From NCBI RefSeq assembly GCF_020990385.1, contig NZ_CP087597.1, forward strand, positions 1,263,001 through 1,327,000: a DNA stretch of 64,000 nucleotides, in the 5' to 3' direction. The notes below the pieces were generated by a model, which was not told where the DNA came from, ran no database searches, and saw nothing but the letters and a program-made list of their open reading frames with translations. Source of the DNA: Paracoccus sp. MA. Lineage in GTDB: Bacteria > Pseudomonadota > Alphaproteobacteria > Rhodobacterales > Rhodobacteraceae. Positions 21,642-30,618 of the stretch are shown piece by piece (positions within the stretch are counted from its first letter, which is position 1; every line of letters begins with the position of its first letter). The position numbers and the translations under genes were made by a program.

Positions 21642-24038
21642 TCACTCCTGCCCGAGCAGGCTTTGCGCGTTCCAGATGTCCTGCATGTAGCCGCGGATGG
21701 TGCGATCCGACGAGAACCAGCCAGAGCGCGCCACGTTCAGCGCCGCCATGCGCGTCCATTCCGTGCGGTTGGCATAGGCGAAATCCACCTCGCGCTGCGC
21801 CCGCCAGTAATCGGCGAAATCCGAGGCGACGAGGAAATAATCCGCCCGCGTCAGGTTCTCGACGATATTCGCATAGCGGTCGGGCTCGCCCGCGCTGAAG
21901 GCGCCGCAGCGGATCGCCTCGACGGCGCGGGTCAGGCGCGGGTCGCCGGCGACCGCCTTCGCGGCATGATCGGGGACGGCGCGGCGGGCCTCGGCCTCTT
22001 CGGCGGTCAGGCCGAACAGGAAGAAGTTCTCGGCCCCCACGCGCTCGCGGATCTCGACATTGGCGCCGTCCAGCGTGCCGATGGTCGGCGCGCCGTTCAG
22101 GGCGAATTTCATGTTGCCGGTGCCCGACGCCTCCTTGCCGGCGGTGGAAATCTGTTCGGAGAGGTCGGCGGCCGGGATCAGCCGCTCGGCCAGGGAGACG
22201 TTGTAATTCGGCAGGTAGATCACCTGCAGCTTCCCGTTCGTGGCCGGATCGGCATTGATGACGGCGGCCACGTCGTTGATCAGCCGGATGATGTCCTTGG
22301 CGAAGAAATAGCCGGGCGCCGCCTTGCCGCCGAAGATCTTGACCCGCGCCGTCCAGTCGGCCGAGGGGTTCTCGCGCATCTCCTGCCACAGCGCGATGGC
22401 TTCCAGGATGTTCAGATGCTGGCGCTTGTATTCGTGGATGCGCTTGATCTGCACGTCGAACAGCGCCTGCGGATTCAGCGTCACGCCATGTTCGCGGGTG
22501 ATCCAGTCGCACAGGTCGGCCTTGTTGGCGGCCTTCACGGCGGCGAATTCCTCCAGCCAGCCGGGATCGGCGGCATGGGGTTCCAGCGCCTGCAACTGCT
22601 CCAGATCGCCCACCCAGCCGTCGCCGATGGTCTGGGTGATCAGCCGCGACAGGCGCGGATTGCAGCCCAGCAGCCAGCGCCTTGGGGTGACGCCGTTGGT
22701 CTGGTTCACGATGCGGTCGGGCCAGATGCGGTGCTGGTCGGCAAAGACCGTGGTCTTCATCAGCCCGGTATGCAGGGCCGAGACGCCGTTGACGCGGTTC
22801 GACAGGATGAAGGACAGCTCGCCCATCCGCACCTTGCCATCGCCGCGCGCCGTGTTGCGGCGGTCGGGATGTTCGCGTGCATCCTCGGCGTCGATGCGGT
22901 CGATGATCTGCAGGTGGCGCGGCAGCAGGTCCGAAAACAGCCCCTCGCCCCAGCTTTCCAGCGCCTCGGGCAGCAGCGTGTGGTTGGTGTAGTTCACGCA
23001 GCCGCGGGTGATCGCCAGCGCCTCGTCGAAGGGCAGGCCGCGTTCGTCATGCAGGATGCGGAGCAGTTCCGGCGCGGCGACGGCCGGGTGGGTGTCGTTC
23101 ATCTGGATCGCCACCTTCTGCGGCAGCAGGCGCAGGTCGGCGTGATCGGCCTCGAAGCGGCGCAGGATGTCACGGATCGAGGCGGCCGAGAAGAAATATT
23201 CCTGCGTCAGCCGCAGCCGCTTGCCTGCTTCGGTCGAATCCTCGGGATAGAGCACGCGCGAGATGGTGCGCGCCAGCGCCTCGGCCTCGGCGGCCGCGCT
23301 GAAGTCGCCGGCATTGAAGCGGTCCAGGTCGAAGGGATCGACCGCCCGCCCGGCCCAGAGCCGCAGCGTATTGGCCCAGGCCCCGCGCCAGCCGATGACC
23401 GGCGTGTCATAGGCCTCGGCCTGCACGAAATTTTCGGGTTCCCAGACCGCGCGGCCGTCGCGGGTCGCGACCCGGCCGCCGAAGCCCAGGGTGAAGCGCG
23501 CCTCGGGACGCTCGAACTGCCAGACGAAGGGTTGGTCCAGCCAGTCCTCGGGCGCTTCCACCTGCCGCCCCTCGGCGAAGCTCTGGCGGAACAGCCCGTG
23601 TTCGTAGCGGATGCCGTAGCCATAGGCCGGGCAGCCCAGCGTGGCGAGCGACTCCATGAAGCAGGCTGCCAGCCGCCCCAGCCCGCCATTGCCGAGCGCC
23701 GCGTCAGGCTCGTCCAGCAGCAGGTCGGAATAGGCGAGGCCGAAGCTTTCGATCGCCGCCTGCGCCTCGTCGGCCAGTTGCAGGTTGACGATATTGTCCT
23801 GAAGCAGCCGGCCGATCAGGAATTCCATCGACAGGTAATAGACCCGCTTGGCATCGGCGCGATAGGTGGCGCGGGTCGATGCCATCCAGCGGTCCACGAT
23901 ACGGTCGCGCACCGCATGGCTCAGCGCCAGCCGCCAGTCGAAAAGCTGCGCGTGATCCGGGTCCTTGCCCAGCGTATAGGTCAGGTGCCACAGGATCGCG
24001 TCGCGGAAATCGCTCTTGGGCATCTCGTCCTTGGCCAT
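21642..24038 (-). CDS. glgP: Glycogen/starch/alpha-glucan phosphorylase
   Basis: A 798-residue GT35 phosphorylase releasing glucose 1-phosphate from glycogen ends. GNGGLGRLAACFMESLATLG lies near residue 115, the glucan/phosphate regions follow, and the PLP lysine sits in EASGTGNMKFALNG near residue 640. It is the first gene of the seven-gene glg operon, so degradation and synthesis enzymes share one transcript, a common arrangement in alphaproteobacteria. The start MAKDEMPKSDFRD has AGGGGAAAG just upstream. A LacI-type operator-like palindrome lies about 100 bp before the start. Confidence 0.97.
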   Translation of the reverse strand: MAKDEMPKSDFRDAILWHLTYTLGKDPDHAQLFDWRLALSHAVRDRIVDRWMASTRATYRADAKRVYYLSMEFLIGRLLQDNIVNLQLADEAQAAIESFGLAYSDLLLDEPDAALGNGGLGRLAACFMESLATLGCPAYGYGIRYEHGLFRQSFAEGRQVEAPEDWLDQPFVWQFERPEARFTLGFGGRVATRDGRAVWEPENFVQAEAYDTPVIGWRGAWANTLRLWAGRAVDPFDLDRFNAGDFSAAAEAEALARTISRVLYPEDSTEAGKRLRLTQEYFFSAASIRDILRRFEADHADLRLLPQKVAIQMNDTHPAVAAPELLRILHDERGLPFDEALAITRGCVNYTNHTLLPEALESWGEGLFSDLLPRHLQIIDRIDAEDAREHPDRRNTARGDGKVRMGELSFILSNRVNGVSALHTGLMKTTVFADQHRIWPDRIVNQTNGVTPRRWLLGCNPRLSRLITQTIGDGWVGDLEQLQALEPHAADPGWLEEFAAVKAANKADLCDWITREHGVTLNPQALFDVQIKRIHEYKRQHLNILEAIALWQEMRENPSADWTARVKIFGGKAAPGYFFAKDIIRLINDVAAVINADPATNGKLQVIYLPNYNVSLAERLIPAADLSEQISTAGKEASGTGNMKFALNGAPTIGTLDGANVEIRERVGAENFFLFGLTAEEAEARRAVPDHAAKAVAGDPRLTRAVEAIRCGAFSAGEPDRYANIVENLTRADYFLVASDFADYWRAQREVDFAYANRTEWTRMAALNVARSGWFSSDRTIRGYMQDIWNAQSLLGQE

Positions 24039-24136
24039 GCTTTCCCCTGTCCAGTCATCGCGCCCGCAAGGAAATCCGGGGCTTTCCCTCGACTCTGCTT
24101 AAAGCACGACAGACTGCAAGCCGTGCAAGGGAAAAT

Positions 24137-24148
24137 GTTAGCGTTAAC
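24137..24148 (-). promoter_or_regulatory. Possible LacI-type operator before glg operon
   Basis: GTTAGCGTTAAC, 10 of 12 bases symmetric, resembles TGTTAGCGCTAACA operators bound by LacI/GalR-family regulators. It lies 99 bp upstream of glgP, just beyond a weak TTGCAC (-35-like, minus strand, 24123-24128). No regulator gene is adjacent. Low confidence. Confidence 0.3.
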
Positions 24149-24284
24149 CGATTTTCGGCGGAACATGGCAGAAACGCCCCGGCCGGGCGGGGCGCTGAAA
24201 GTCCCGGCCGCGACCGGTCATTTTCGAGATATCGGCTTCACGCCGCTGAACAGGTTCGGAATTTGCGGCCTGCCGGAATTTTGG

Positions 24285-25136
24285 TCAGAAATCCAGCCCC
24301 AGATCCAGCGTGCGGGCGGAGTGGGTCAGCGCCCCGACCGAGATATAGTCCACCCCCGTCGCCGCCACCTCGGCCACGCGGCCGAGTCGCATGTTGCCCG
24401 AGGCTTCCAGCACCACGCGGCCCGCAGCCATCGCCACCGCCTCGCGCAGGTCTGCCGTCTCCATGTTGTCCAGCAGGACGACATCGGCGCCGCCCTCCTC
24501 CAGCACCTCGGCGAGCTGGTCGAGCCGGTCCACCTCGATCTCGACCCGCATCATATGCGAGGCGCGGGCCTTCACGGCTTGCAGAACCGGCCGGATGCCG
24601 CCCGCCGCGGCGATGTGATTGTCCTTGATCAGGATCGCGTCCGACAGGCTGAAGCGGTGGTTGAAGCCGCCGCCATGCAGCACCGCCTGCTTCTCGACCA
24701 GCCGCAGGCCGGGGGTGGTCTTGCGGGTGCAGGTGATGCGCGCCTTCGTCCCCGCCGTCTCAGCCACGAATGCCGCCGTCTGGGTGGCGATGCCGGACAG
24801 CCGGCCGGCGAAGTTCAGCGCCACCCGTTCGGCCGAAAGGATCGAGGCCGCCTCGCCCTCGATCTCGGCCAGCGTGTCGCCGGGCTGGAAACGGCTGCCG
24901 TCGGGACGATGCGGCCGCCAGTCCAGGCCCGGGTCGATCAGGCGAAAGGCGATGCCGGCCAGTTGCATCCCCGAGGCCACGCCCGCCTCGCGCGCCACGA
25001 TCCGCGCCCGGTAGCGGGTGCCGGCAGGGATCACCGTGCGGGTGGTGATGTCGCCATAGGTGCCCAGATCCTCGGTCAGCGCGGCGCGCAGCAGCGGCTC
25101 CAGCACCAGGTCGGGCAGCGGGGGCATCTCGGTCAT
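24285..25136 (-). CDS. nadC: Nicotinate-nucleotide pyrophosphorylase (carboxylating)
   Basis: A 283-residue quinolinate phosphoribosyltransferase, the third step of de novo NAD synthesis: quinolinate + PRPP to nicotinate mononucleotide + CO2. Motifs are ALTEDLGTYGDITTRTV near the N-terminus, RITCTRKTTPGLR (quinolinate/PRPP-binding Arg and Lys), ILIKDNHIAAAGG and DVVLLDNM, VVLEASGNM. The length is standard. The start overlaps the nadB stop by 4 bp (ATGA), so it is the last gene of nadA-nadB-nadC. Confidence 0.97.
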   Translation of the reverse strand: MTEMPPLPDLVLEPLLRAALTEDLGTYGDITTRTVIPAGTRYRARIVAREAGVASGMQLAGIAFRLIDPGLDWRPHRPDGSRFQPGDTLAEIEGEAASILSAERVALNFAGRLSGIATQTAAFVAETAGTKARITCTRKTTPGLRLVEKQAVLHGGGFNHRFSLSDAILIKDNHIAAAGGIRPVLQAVKARASHMMRVEIEVDRLDQLAEVLEEGGADVVLLDNMETADLREAVAMAAGRVVLEASGNMRLGRVAEVAATGVDYISVGALTHSARTLDLGLDF

Positions 25137-26698
25137 GTCGTCTCCGGTTCAAGCGAGGCGCGCAGGGCCAGCGCCTGCGCCAGCGTCAGGCGCGAGCGGC
25201 GGCCTTCGGGCAAGGTCTGCGGGAAATCGGTGCGGCAATGCGCGCCGCGGCTTTCCTGCCGCATCAGCGCCGCGGCGGCGATCAGCGTGGCGGCGGCGGT
25301 CATGTTCAGCAGCGCCGGGCAATCGGGCTGCGCCGCCTCGATGGCGGCGATCTCGCGCAGGCAGCAGGTCAGGCCCCCGGCATCGCGCAAGACCCCCGCG
25401 CCCTCGGTCATGGCGCGGCGCAGGCGGGCGACCAGCGCCGGGTCGGGCACCGGGCCGGGCGGCAGGTCGGGCAGCGACACCGGGTCCCCGCCCTGCGCCG
25501 GGCCCAGCCGCGCCTCGATGGACAGCGCGCAGCGGCGGGCATAGACCAGCGCCTCCAGAAGCCCGTTCGAGGCCAGCCGGTTGGCGCCGTGCAGCCCGGT
25601 CGAACTCGCCTCGCCACAGACCCAGAGCCGGTCGAGGCTGGCGCGGCCATCGCTGTCCACCGCCACGCCGCCCATGTGGTAATGCGCGGCCGCCGCCACC
25701 GGGATCGGCTCGCGCGTCGGGTCGATCCCCGCCCGCGCGCAGGCCCCCGCCACGGCCGGAAACTCGGTCAGGATGCGGTCGCCCAGGCAGGCGCGGGTGT
25801 CCAGCATCGGCCGCAGCCCGGCCTGGCTTTGCGCATAGATCGCACGCGCCACCACGTCGCGCGGCGCCAGTTCGGCATCGGGATGCACCGCCGGCATGAA
25901 GCGTTCGCCCAGCCGGTTGACCAGATGCGCGCCCTCGCCCCGCAACGCCTCGGTGGCCAGCGGCGCCGGATCCTCGCCACAATCGATGGCGGTGGGATGG
26001 AACTGCACGAATTCCGCATCGGCGATCTCGGCCCCGGCCCGCGCCGCCATGCCGATCACCTGGCCGCGGATGCGCGGCGGGTTTGTGGTCAGCGCATAAA
26101 GCCCGCCCGAGCCGCCGCCCGCCAGCAGCACCGCCGGCGCCCGGATCAAGACCGGCGCCGAGCCCTGCGGGCCGGAAAGCGCCACCTCGACCCCCGCGAC
26201 CCTGCCGTCCTCGACCCGCAGCTCGGTGGCCATGACGCCCTCCAGCACCTGCACCGAGGGGGCTTCGCGCAGGCAGGCGACCAGCGCCCGCATGATCTCG
26301 GCCCCGGCCTGGTCGCCGCGCACCCGCACGACGCGGGCGAAGCTGTGCGCCGCCTCGCGCGACAGCACATAGCCGCCATCCGGCCTGCGGTCGAAGGGGG
26401 TGCCGAGCCGGGTCAGGTCGAGGATATGCGCCCGCGCCTCCTCCGTGACCAGCGCCGCGACGGCGGGATCGACGGTGCCGGCGCCGGCGCGGAGCGTGTC
26501 GCGGGCATGGGCCTCAGCGCTGTCGGTGGGGTCCATGGCCGCCGCCACCCCGCCCTGCGCCCAGGCCGAGCTAGCGCCTTGGCCCAGCACCTCGGGCGAG
26601 ATCATCAGCACCGGGCGCGGCGCCAGTTTCAGCGCCGCGTAAAGCGCGCCCAGGCCGGCGCCCACGATGACGACGCGGCCGGTCGAAACCTCGCGCAC
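25133..26698 (-). CDS. nadB: L-aspartate oxidase
   Basis: A 521-residue FAD enzyme oxidising L-aspartate to iminoaspartate, the first step of NAD synthesis. N-terminal FAD fold VVIVGAGLGALYAAL; SSAWAQGGVAAAMDPTDSAEAHARDTLRAG; catalytic segment EFVQFHPTAI; VDSDGRASLDRLWVCGEASSTGLHGANRLASNGLLEAL. The chosen start is GTG at 26696-26698, one base after the nadA stop (TGAGGTG), giving MREVSTGRVVIVGAG; no ATG fits. The close spacing indicates coupled translation with nadA. Confidence 0.96.
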   Translation of the reverse strand: MREVSTGRVVIVGAGLGALYAALKLAPRPVLMISPEVLGQGASSAWAQGGVAAAMDPTDSAEAHARDTLRAGAGTVDPAVAALVTEEARAHILDLTRLGTPFDRRPDGGYVLSREAAHSFARVVRVRGDQAGAEIMRALVACLREAPSVQVLEGVMATELRVEDGRVAGVEVALSGPQGSAPVLIRAPAVLLAGGGSGGLYALTTNPPRIRGQVIGMAARAGAEIADAEFVQFHPTAIDCGEDPAPLATEALRGEGAHLVNRLGERFMPAVHPDAELAPRDVVARAIYAQSQAGLRPMLDTRACLGDRILTEFPAVAGACARAGIDPTREPIPVAAAAHYHMGGVAVDSDGRASLDRLWVCGEASSTGLHGANRLASNGLLEALVYARRCALSIEARLGPAQGGDPVSLPDLPPGPVPDPALVARLRRAMTEGAGVLRDAGGLTCCLREIAAIEAAQPDCPALLNMTAAATLIAAAALMRQESRGAHCRTDFPQTLPEGRRSRLTLAQALALRASLEPETT

Positions 26699-26699
26699 C

Positions 26700-27752
26700 T
26701 CAGGCTGCCAGACGCTGCGACAGGTCGATCATCCGCTGCACGGCCAGCCGGGCGCGATCCGCGACCTGGGGATCGACCTCGACCACGCCGGTCATGGTGT
26801 GCAGCGACCAGAGCACCTTTTCCAGGGTGATCTTCTGCATGTAGGGGCACATGTTGCAGGGCCCGAGGAATTCGACCTCGGGATTGGCGTCCGAGATGTT
26901 CGAGGCCATCGAGCATTCCGTGACCAGCATCACCTGCTTCGGCCGCTCGGCCTCGACCCAGTCCTGGATATTGGCGGTCGAGCCGGCATAATCGGCTTCG
27001 GCCACCACCTCGGGCGGGCATTCGGGATGGGCGATGATCTTCAGCCCCGGATTCCAGTCGCGGAAGTCGCGCAGGTCCTGCGCCGTGAACTGCTCATGCA
27101 CGATGCAGGCCCCGTCCCACCAGACGATGCGCTTCTGCGGCACCTTGTTGGCGACGTTCTGCGCCAGCCACTTGTCGGGCGTCATGATGATCGTCTCGGC
27201 ATCCAGCGCCGCGACGATCTGCGCCGCATTGGCCGAGGTGCAGCAGATGTCGGACGCCGCCTTCACCTCGGCGGTGGTGTTGACATAGCTGACCACCGGC
27301 GCGCCCGGGTAACGCGCGCGCATCTGGGCGATGCCCTCGGCGGTGATGCTTTCGGCCAGCGAGCAACCGGCCTCCATGTCGGGCATCAGCACGGTCTTTT
27401 GCGGGTTCAGGATCTTCGAGGTCTCGGCCATGAAATGCACGCCGCATTGCACGATCACCTGCGCCTCGACCTTGGTCGCCGCGATGGCCAGCGCCAGGCT
27501 GTCGCCCACCACGTCCGAGATGCCGTGATAGATCTGCGGCGTCATGTAATTATGCGCCAGCACCACGGCATTGCGTTCCTTTTTCAGCTTGTTGATCGCC
27601 GCGACATAGGGCGCATGGATTGCCCAGTCCGGCCAGGGCATGACGCGGCCCATCCGCGCATGGACATCGGCCATGCGCTCGGCAAGCTCGAGCGAGGGCT
27701 CGAGATCGTAATGCGAGCCGAGCTCGCTGCGGATGGTCGTCAGATCGAGCAT
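26700..27752 (-). CDS. nadA: Quinolinate synthase A
   Basis: A 350-residue 4Fe-4S enzyme condensing iminoaspartate with dihydroxyacetone phosphate. Cluster and active-site segments: VLAHNYMTPQIY, QCGVHFMAETSKILNP, MEAGCSLAESIT, SDICCTSANA, AHPECPPEVV, VTECSMASNI and GPCNMCPYMQKITLEK. The ATG at 27752 is preceded by GGGGGGA; a GTG four codons upstream (27764) is the alternative. First gene of nadABC. An IclR-type regulator gene lies divergently about 270 bp away, but nothing in the sequence shows that it controls these genes. Confidence 0.97.
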   Translation of the reverse strand: MLDLTTIRSELGSHYDLEPSLELAERMADVHARMGRVMPWPDWAIHAPYVAAINKLKKERNAVVLAHNYMTPQIYHGISDVVGDSLALAIAATKVEAQVIVQCGVHFMAETSKILNPQKTVLMPDMEAGCSLAESITAEGIAQMRARYPGAPVVSYVNTTAEVKAASDICCTSANAAQIVAALDAETIIMTPDKWLAQNVANKVPQKRIVWWDGACIVHEQFTAQDLRDFRDWNPGLKIIAHPECPPEVVAEADYAGSTANIQDWVEAERPKQVMLVTECSMASNISDANPEVEFLGPCNMCPYMQKITLEKVLWSLHTMTGVVEVDPQVADRARLAVQRMIDLSQRLAA

Positions 27753-28023
27753 TGGTCCCCCCACTCTGCCCGCGTCGCTGTCACCCCCGGGATATAATGC
27801 GACCGGCCCCGGATACCAGAGCCGTCAGAGCCCGTGAGTCGGGTTTCCTAACGGAAGGATGACGTTGGGGCAACGCAAATGCTACAGCGCAGCGAAGGCG
27901 TGGGCGGTCCCCGGCCCTTCGCGCCGGGCGATCGGCGCCAAACGGCGCGGTCCGGCCCGGGCCGTCTGGACCTCCCGCCGTCCTGCGGTAAAAAGAACGG
28001 CGAAGTGATCGGGTTCCCAGGCC

Positions 28024-28788
28024 ATGCAAGAGTTTCAAGACAGTTCCCAGGTTCCCCCCAGCCTGCGCAACCTCCAGATCCTGGAAGTGCTGGCCCGCGA
28101 AGCCCGGCCGCTGACCGCGACCGAGATCAATGCCAGCCTGGGCCTGCCCAAGCCGACCATCCACCGCCTCGTCGCCACGCTCGAACACGAGGGCTATCTG
28201 TCGCGCCAGCTCGACGGGCGCAGCTATCTGCCCGGCGACAAGCTGCGGCAGATGATGCTGGGGGTGATGCATGCCGCCCAGTTCGACCTGCCGCGGCATG
28301 ACGTGCTGGTGCGGCTGTTCGCCTCGGTGGGCGAAACCTGCTCGATCTCGATCCCGGAAGGGGATTCGCTGGTCTATGTGGACCGGGTCGAGACCAGCTG
28401 GCCGCTGCGACTGGTGATCCGCCTGGGCACCCGCGTGCCGCTGCATGCCACCGCCGCCGGCAAGGTCTGCCTGGCCCATATGAATCCGCAAAGTCTCGAG
28501 CATTTCCTGCGCCATGCCCGGCTGCAGGCGCATACCCCGAACACCTTCGCCACCGCCGAAAGCCTGCGCGAGGAACTGGCCCGCATCCGCGCGCAGGGCC
28601 ATGCCACCGACGAGCAGGAGTTCATTCCCGGCATGATCGGCGTCTCGGTGCCGGCGCTCGATGCGCGGGGGCGGGTGCTGGCGGCGCTGACCTTCCACGC
28701 GCCGGTCGAGCGCATGCCGATGGCGGTCGCCCTGACCCATCTGCCGGCGCTGAAGCGCGCGGCAAGCGAGCTGGCCGCGCTGGCCTGA
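28024..28788 (+). CDS. IclR-family transcriptional regulator
   Basis: A 254-residue IclR-type regulator. The N-terminal winged helix-turn-helix (RNLQILEVLAREARPLTATEINASLGLPKPTIHRLVATLEHEGYL) is followed by a GAF-like effector domain with VYVDRVETSWPLRLVIRLGTRVPLHATAAGK and a C-terminal FIPGMIGVSVPALDARGRVLAALTFHAP. These proteins usually control catabolic genes for aromatic or organic acids; the effector is unknown. It converges with the pabC-like gene (5 bp between stops) and is divergent from nadA. The 271-bp spacer upstream holds no recognised gene. Confidence 0.92.
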   Translation: MQEFQDSSQVPPSLRNLQILEVLAREARPLTATEINASLGLPKPTIHRLVATLEHEGYLSRQLDGRSYLPGDKLRQMMLGVMHAAQFDLPRHDVLVRLFASVGETCSISIPEGDSLVYVDRVETSWPLRLVIRLGTRVPLHATAAGKVCLAHMNPQSLEHFLRHARLQAHTPNTFATAESLREELARIRAQGHATDEQEFIPGMIGVSVPALDARGRVLAALTFHAPVERMPMAVALTHLPALKRAASELAALA

Positions 28789-28793
28789 GCGGC

Positions 28794-29429
28794 TCAGCCC
28801 GCCCAGACGGCCGGGATCAGCCCGCGCAGCGCATTGCCGACCCACAGCCGGACGCGCGGCAGATCCCCGGCCGGCAGCACTTCCTCGCGGCAGGCGCCCT
28901 CGGCCAGCATCCCGGCGCGCAGCACGCCCGGCAAAAGGCCGCAGGACAGCGGCGGGGTGCAAAGCCCCTGCCCGCGGTCGAAGAAGACGGTGGTGATGGT
29001 GCCGTCGCAGACCTCGCCGCGCTCGTTCAGGAAGATCGCCTCCTCGATCCCCTCGGGCAGCGCGGCGCGGGCGGCGTCGTAATGCGCCCGGCGCGTGGTC
29101 TTGAGCCGCAGCCAGGGATCGCCCGAGCGAAGCCGGGTGCCGGCCAGCGCCAGCCGCCATTCCGGCCGCGACTGCGGCAGGGGCGCGCGCGCCACCTCGA
29201 TCCGCCCCAGGCGGTCCAGCGTCAGCCGCAGCCGCGCCGGATGGCCCTCGGGCGCGACCAGCGCGGCGTGGGCGGCCTGCGCGTCGCAGGGCCAGCCAAG
29301 CGCCCGCGCGCCAGCCGCCAGCCGCGCCAGATGCCCCTCGATCCGCGGGCAGCCGGCGCCGTCCCACAGCACCGTCTCGATCAGCCGCAGTTCGGGGTCG
29401 TCAGATCCTGCGCGTAGCGGGCTTTCCAT
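28794..29429 (-). CDS. pabC: Aminotransferase class IV, probable 4-amino-4-deoxychorismate lyase
   Basis: A 211-residue fold-type IV PLP enzyme. LRLKTTRRAHYDAARAALP carries the PLP lysine, AIFLNERGEVCDGTITTVFFDRG is the class IV signature, and PPLSCGLLPGVLRAGML binds the cofactor phosphate. The gene starts inside the 3' end of pabB (49-bp overlap), so its product most likely completes p-aminobenzoate synthesis by converting aminodeoxychorismate to p-aminobenzoate and pyruvate for folate. The ATG at 29427-29429 gives MESPLRAGSDDPELRLIET; a longer upstream frame is out of family. Shorter than E. coli PabC (269 residues), typical for this lineage. Confidence 0.85.
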   Translation of the reverse strand: MESPLRAGSDDPELRLIETVLWDGAGCPRIEGHLARLAAGARALGWPCDAQAAHAALVAPEGHPARLRLTLDRLGRIEVARAPLPQSRPEWRLALAGTRLRSGDPWLRLKTTRRAHYDAARAALPEGIEEAIFLNERGEVCDGTITTVFFDRGQGLCTPPLSCGLLPGVLRAGMLAEGACREEVLPAGDLPRVRLWVGNALRGLIPAVWAG

Positions 29430-30526
29430 AGCGCCTCCTCCCATTCGCCTTCCGCGGTCGAATCCTGCACCACGCCGCCGCCGACATTCAGCGTGACCTC
29501 GCCATCCGGCCAGACCGACAGCGTGCGGATCGCCACCGAGAAGCAGGCCGCCCCGTCCGGGGCCATCCAGCCGATCGCGCCGCAATAGACCCCGCGCGGA
29601 AACGGCTCGACCTCGCGGATGATCTGCATGGCGCGGATCTTGGGCGCGCCGGTGATCGAGCCGCAGGGAAACAGCGCCCGCAGCATCGCGCCCAGCTCGG
29701 CCGGGCGCTCCAGCCGGCCCACCACGCGCGAGCTCATCTGGTGCACGGTGGCGAAGCTGTCCACGGCGAAAAGCTCGGGCACCCGCACCGAGCCCAGGCG
29801 CGAGATGCGGGCGATGTCGTTGCGCAGCAGGTCCACGATCATCAGGTTCTCGGCCCGGTTCTTTTCCGATGCCGCCAGCGCCGCCGCCAAGGCCGCGTCG
29901 CGCGCCGGATCGGGGTCGCGCGGCGCGGTGCCCTTCATCGGCCGCGCCTCGATCCGGCCCTGCGCATCGAGGCGGAAGAACAGCTCGGGCGAGCGCGAGA
30001 CCACCACCGGCCCCTGTCCCAGATCGGCATAGGCGCCGAATCCGACCGGCTGGCGCGCGGCCAGCGCGGCGTAAAGCTGCAGCGCCGAGCCGGAGATCAG
30101 GCGCGAGCCGATGGGAAAGGTCAGGTTGATCTGGTAGCAGTCGCCGGCCGCGATATAGTCGCGGGTGCGGGCAAAGGCGGCCGCGTAATCCTGTTGCGAG
30201 ATCATGGGCTTCAACGGCGCCAGCCGGGCCGCGTCCCCCGCCGGCAGCGGCGGCGCAGGTTCGGGCGCGTCATGGACGGCGAAAGCCATGAGCGGCGTGC
30301 GCCGGTCCGCCGGCATCTCGCGCGCCAGCACCGGCTCCAGCGCATAGCCCAGCTCATAGGACAGGTAGCCCGCGATCCAGGCCCCCTGCCGGCGCCGGGC
30401 CTCGAGATGGCCGAGCGCGGAGGCCACATCCTCGGGGCGGGTCACCACCAGCAATTCCCGCGGGTCCCGGAACAGGACCGGCCCGCCGTCAGGACCGAAT
30501 TCGCAAAGGATCACGCGCGCCTCCAT
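29381..30526 (-). CDS. pabB: Aminodeoxychorismate synthase component I
   Basis: A 381-residue chorismate-binding enzyme. The motif EARPMKGTAPRD holds the lysine that separates aminodeoxychorismate synthase (P-I/M-KGT) from anthranilate synthase (PIAGT). Other marks are SRSPELFFRL, ENLMIVDLLRNDIARI, FATVHQMSSRVVG and FPCGSITGAPKIRAMQIIREVE. It makes aminodeoxychorismate from chorismate with ammonia or a glutaminase partner not present here. Start MEARVILCEFG at 30526; seven codons upstream another Met (30547) is possible. It overlaps pabC. Confidence 0.93.
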   Translation of the reverse strand: MEARVILCEFGPDGGPVLFRDPRELLVVTRPEDVASALGHLEARRRQGAWIAGYLSYELGYALEPVLAREMPADRRTPLMAFAVHDAPEPAPPLPAGDAARLAPLKPMISQQDYAAAFARTRDYIAAGDCYQINLTFPIGSRLISGSALQLYAALAARQPVGFGAYADLGQGPVVVSRSPELFFRLDAQGRIEARPMKGTAPRDPDPARDAALAAALAASEKNRAENLMIVDLLRNDIARISRLGSVRVPELFAVDSFATVHQMSSRVVGRLERPAELGAMLRALFPCGSITGAPKIRAMQIIREVEPFPRGVYCGAIGWMAPDGAACFSVAIRTLSVWPDGEVTLNVGGGVVQDSTAEGEWEEALWKARYAQDLTTPNCG

Positions 30527-30618
30527 TCTCGGGGCGCGAGGTAGCATAGGCGGGACGGCGGGAACAATGGCCGCGATGGGAGCGGCGCGACAATGCGGCG
30601 GAAGGCGGAGGTTCCGGG

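Noticed and set aside
21207..25544. 1445-codon open frame on the plus strand
   Set aside because: It runs antisense to glgB, glgP and nadC, which have full homology and coupled starts. Its His/Arg/Ala/Gln-rich translation is typical of the reverse strand of high-GC genes.
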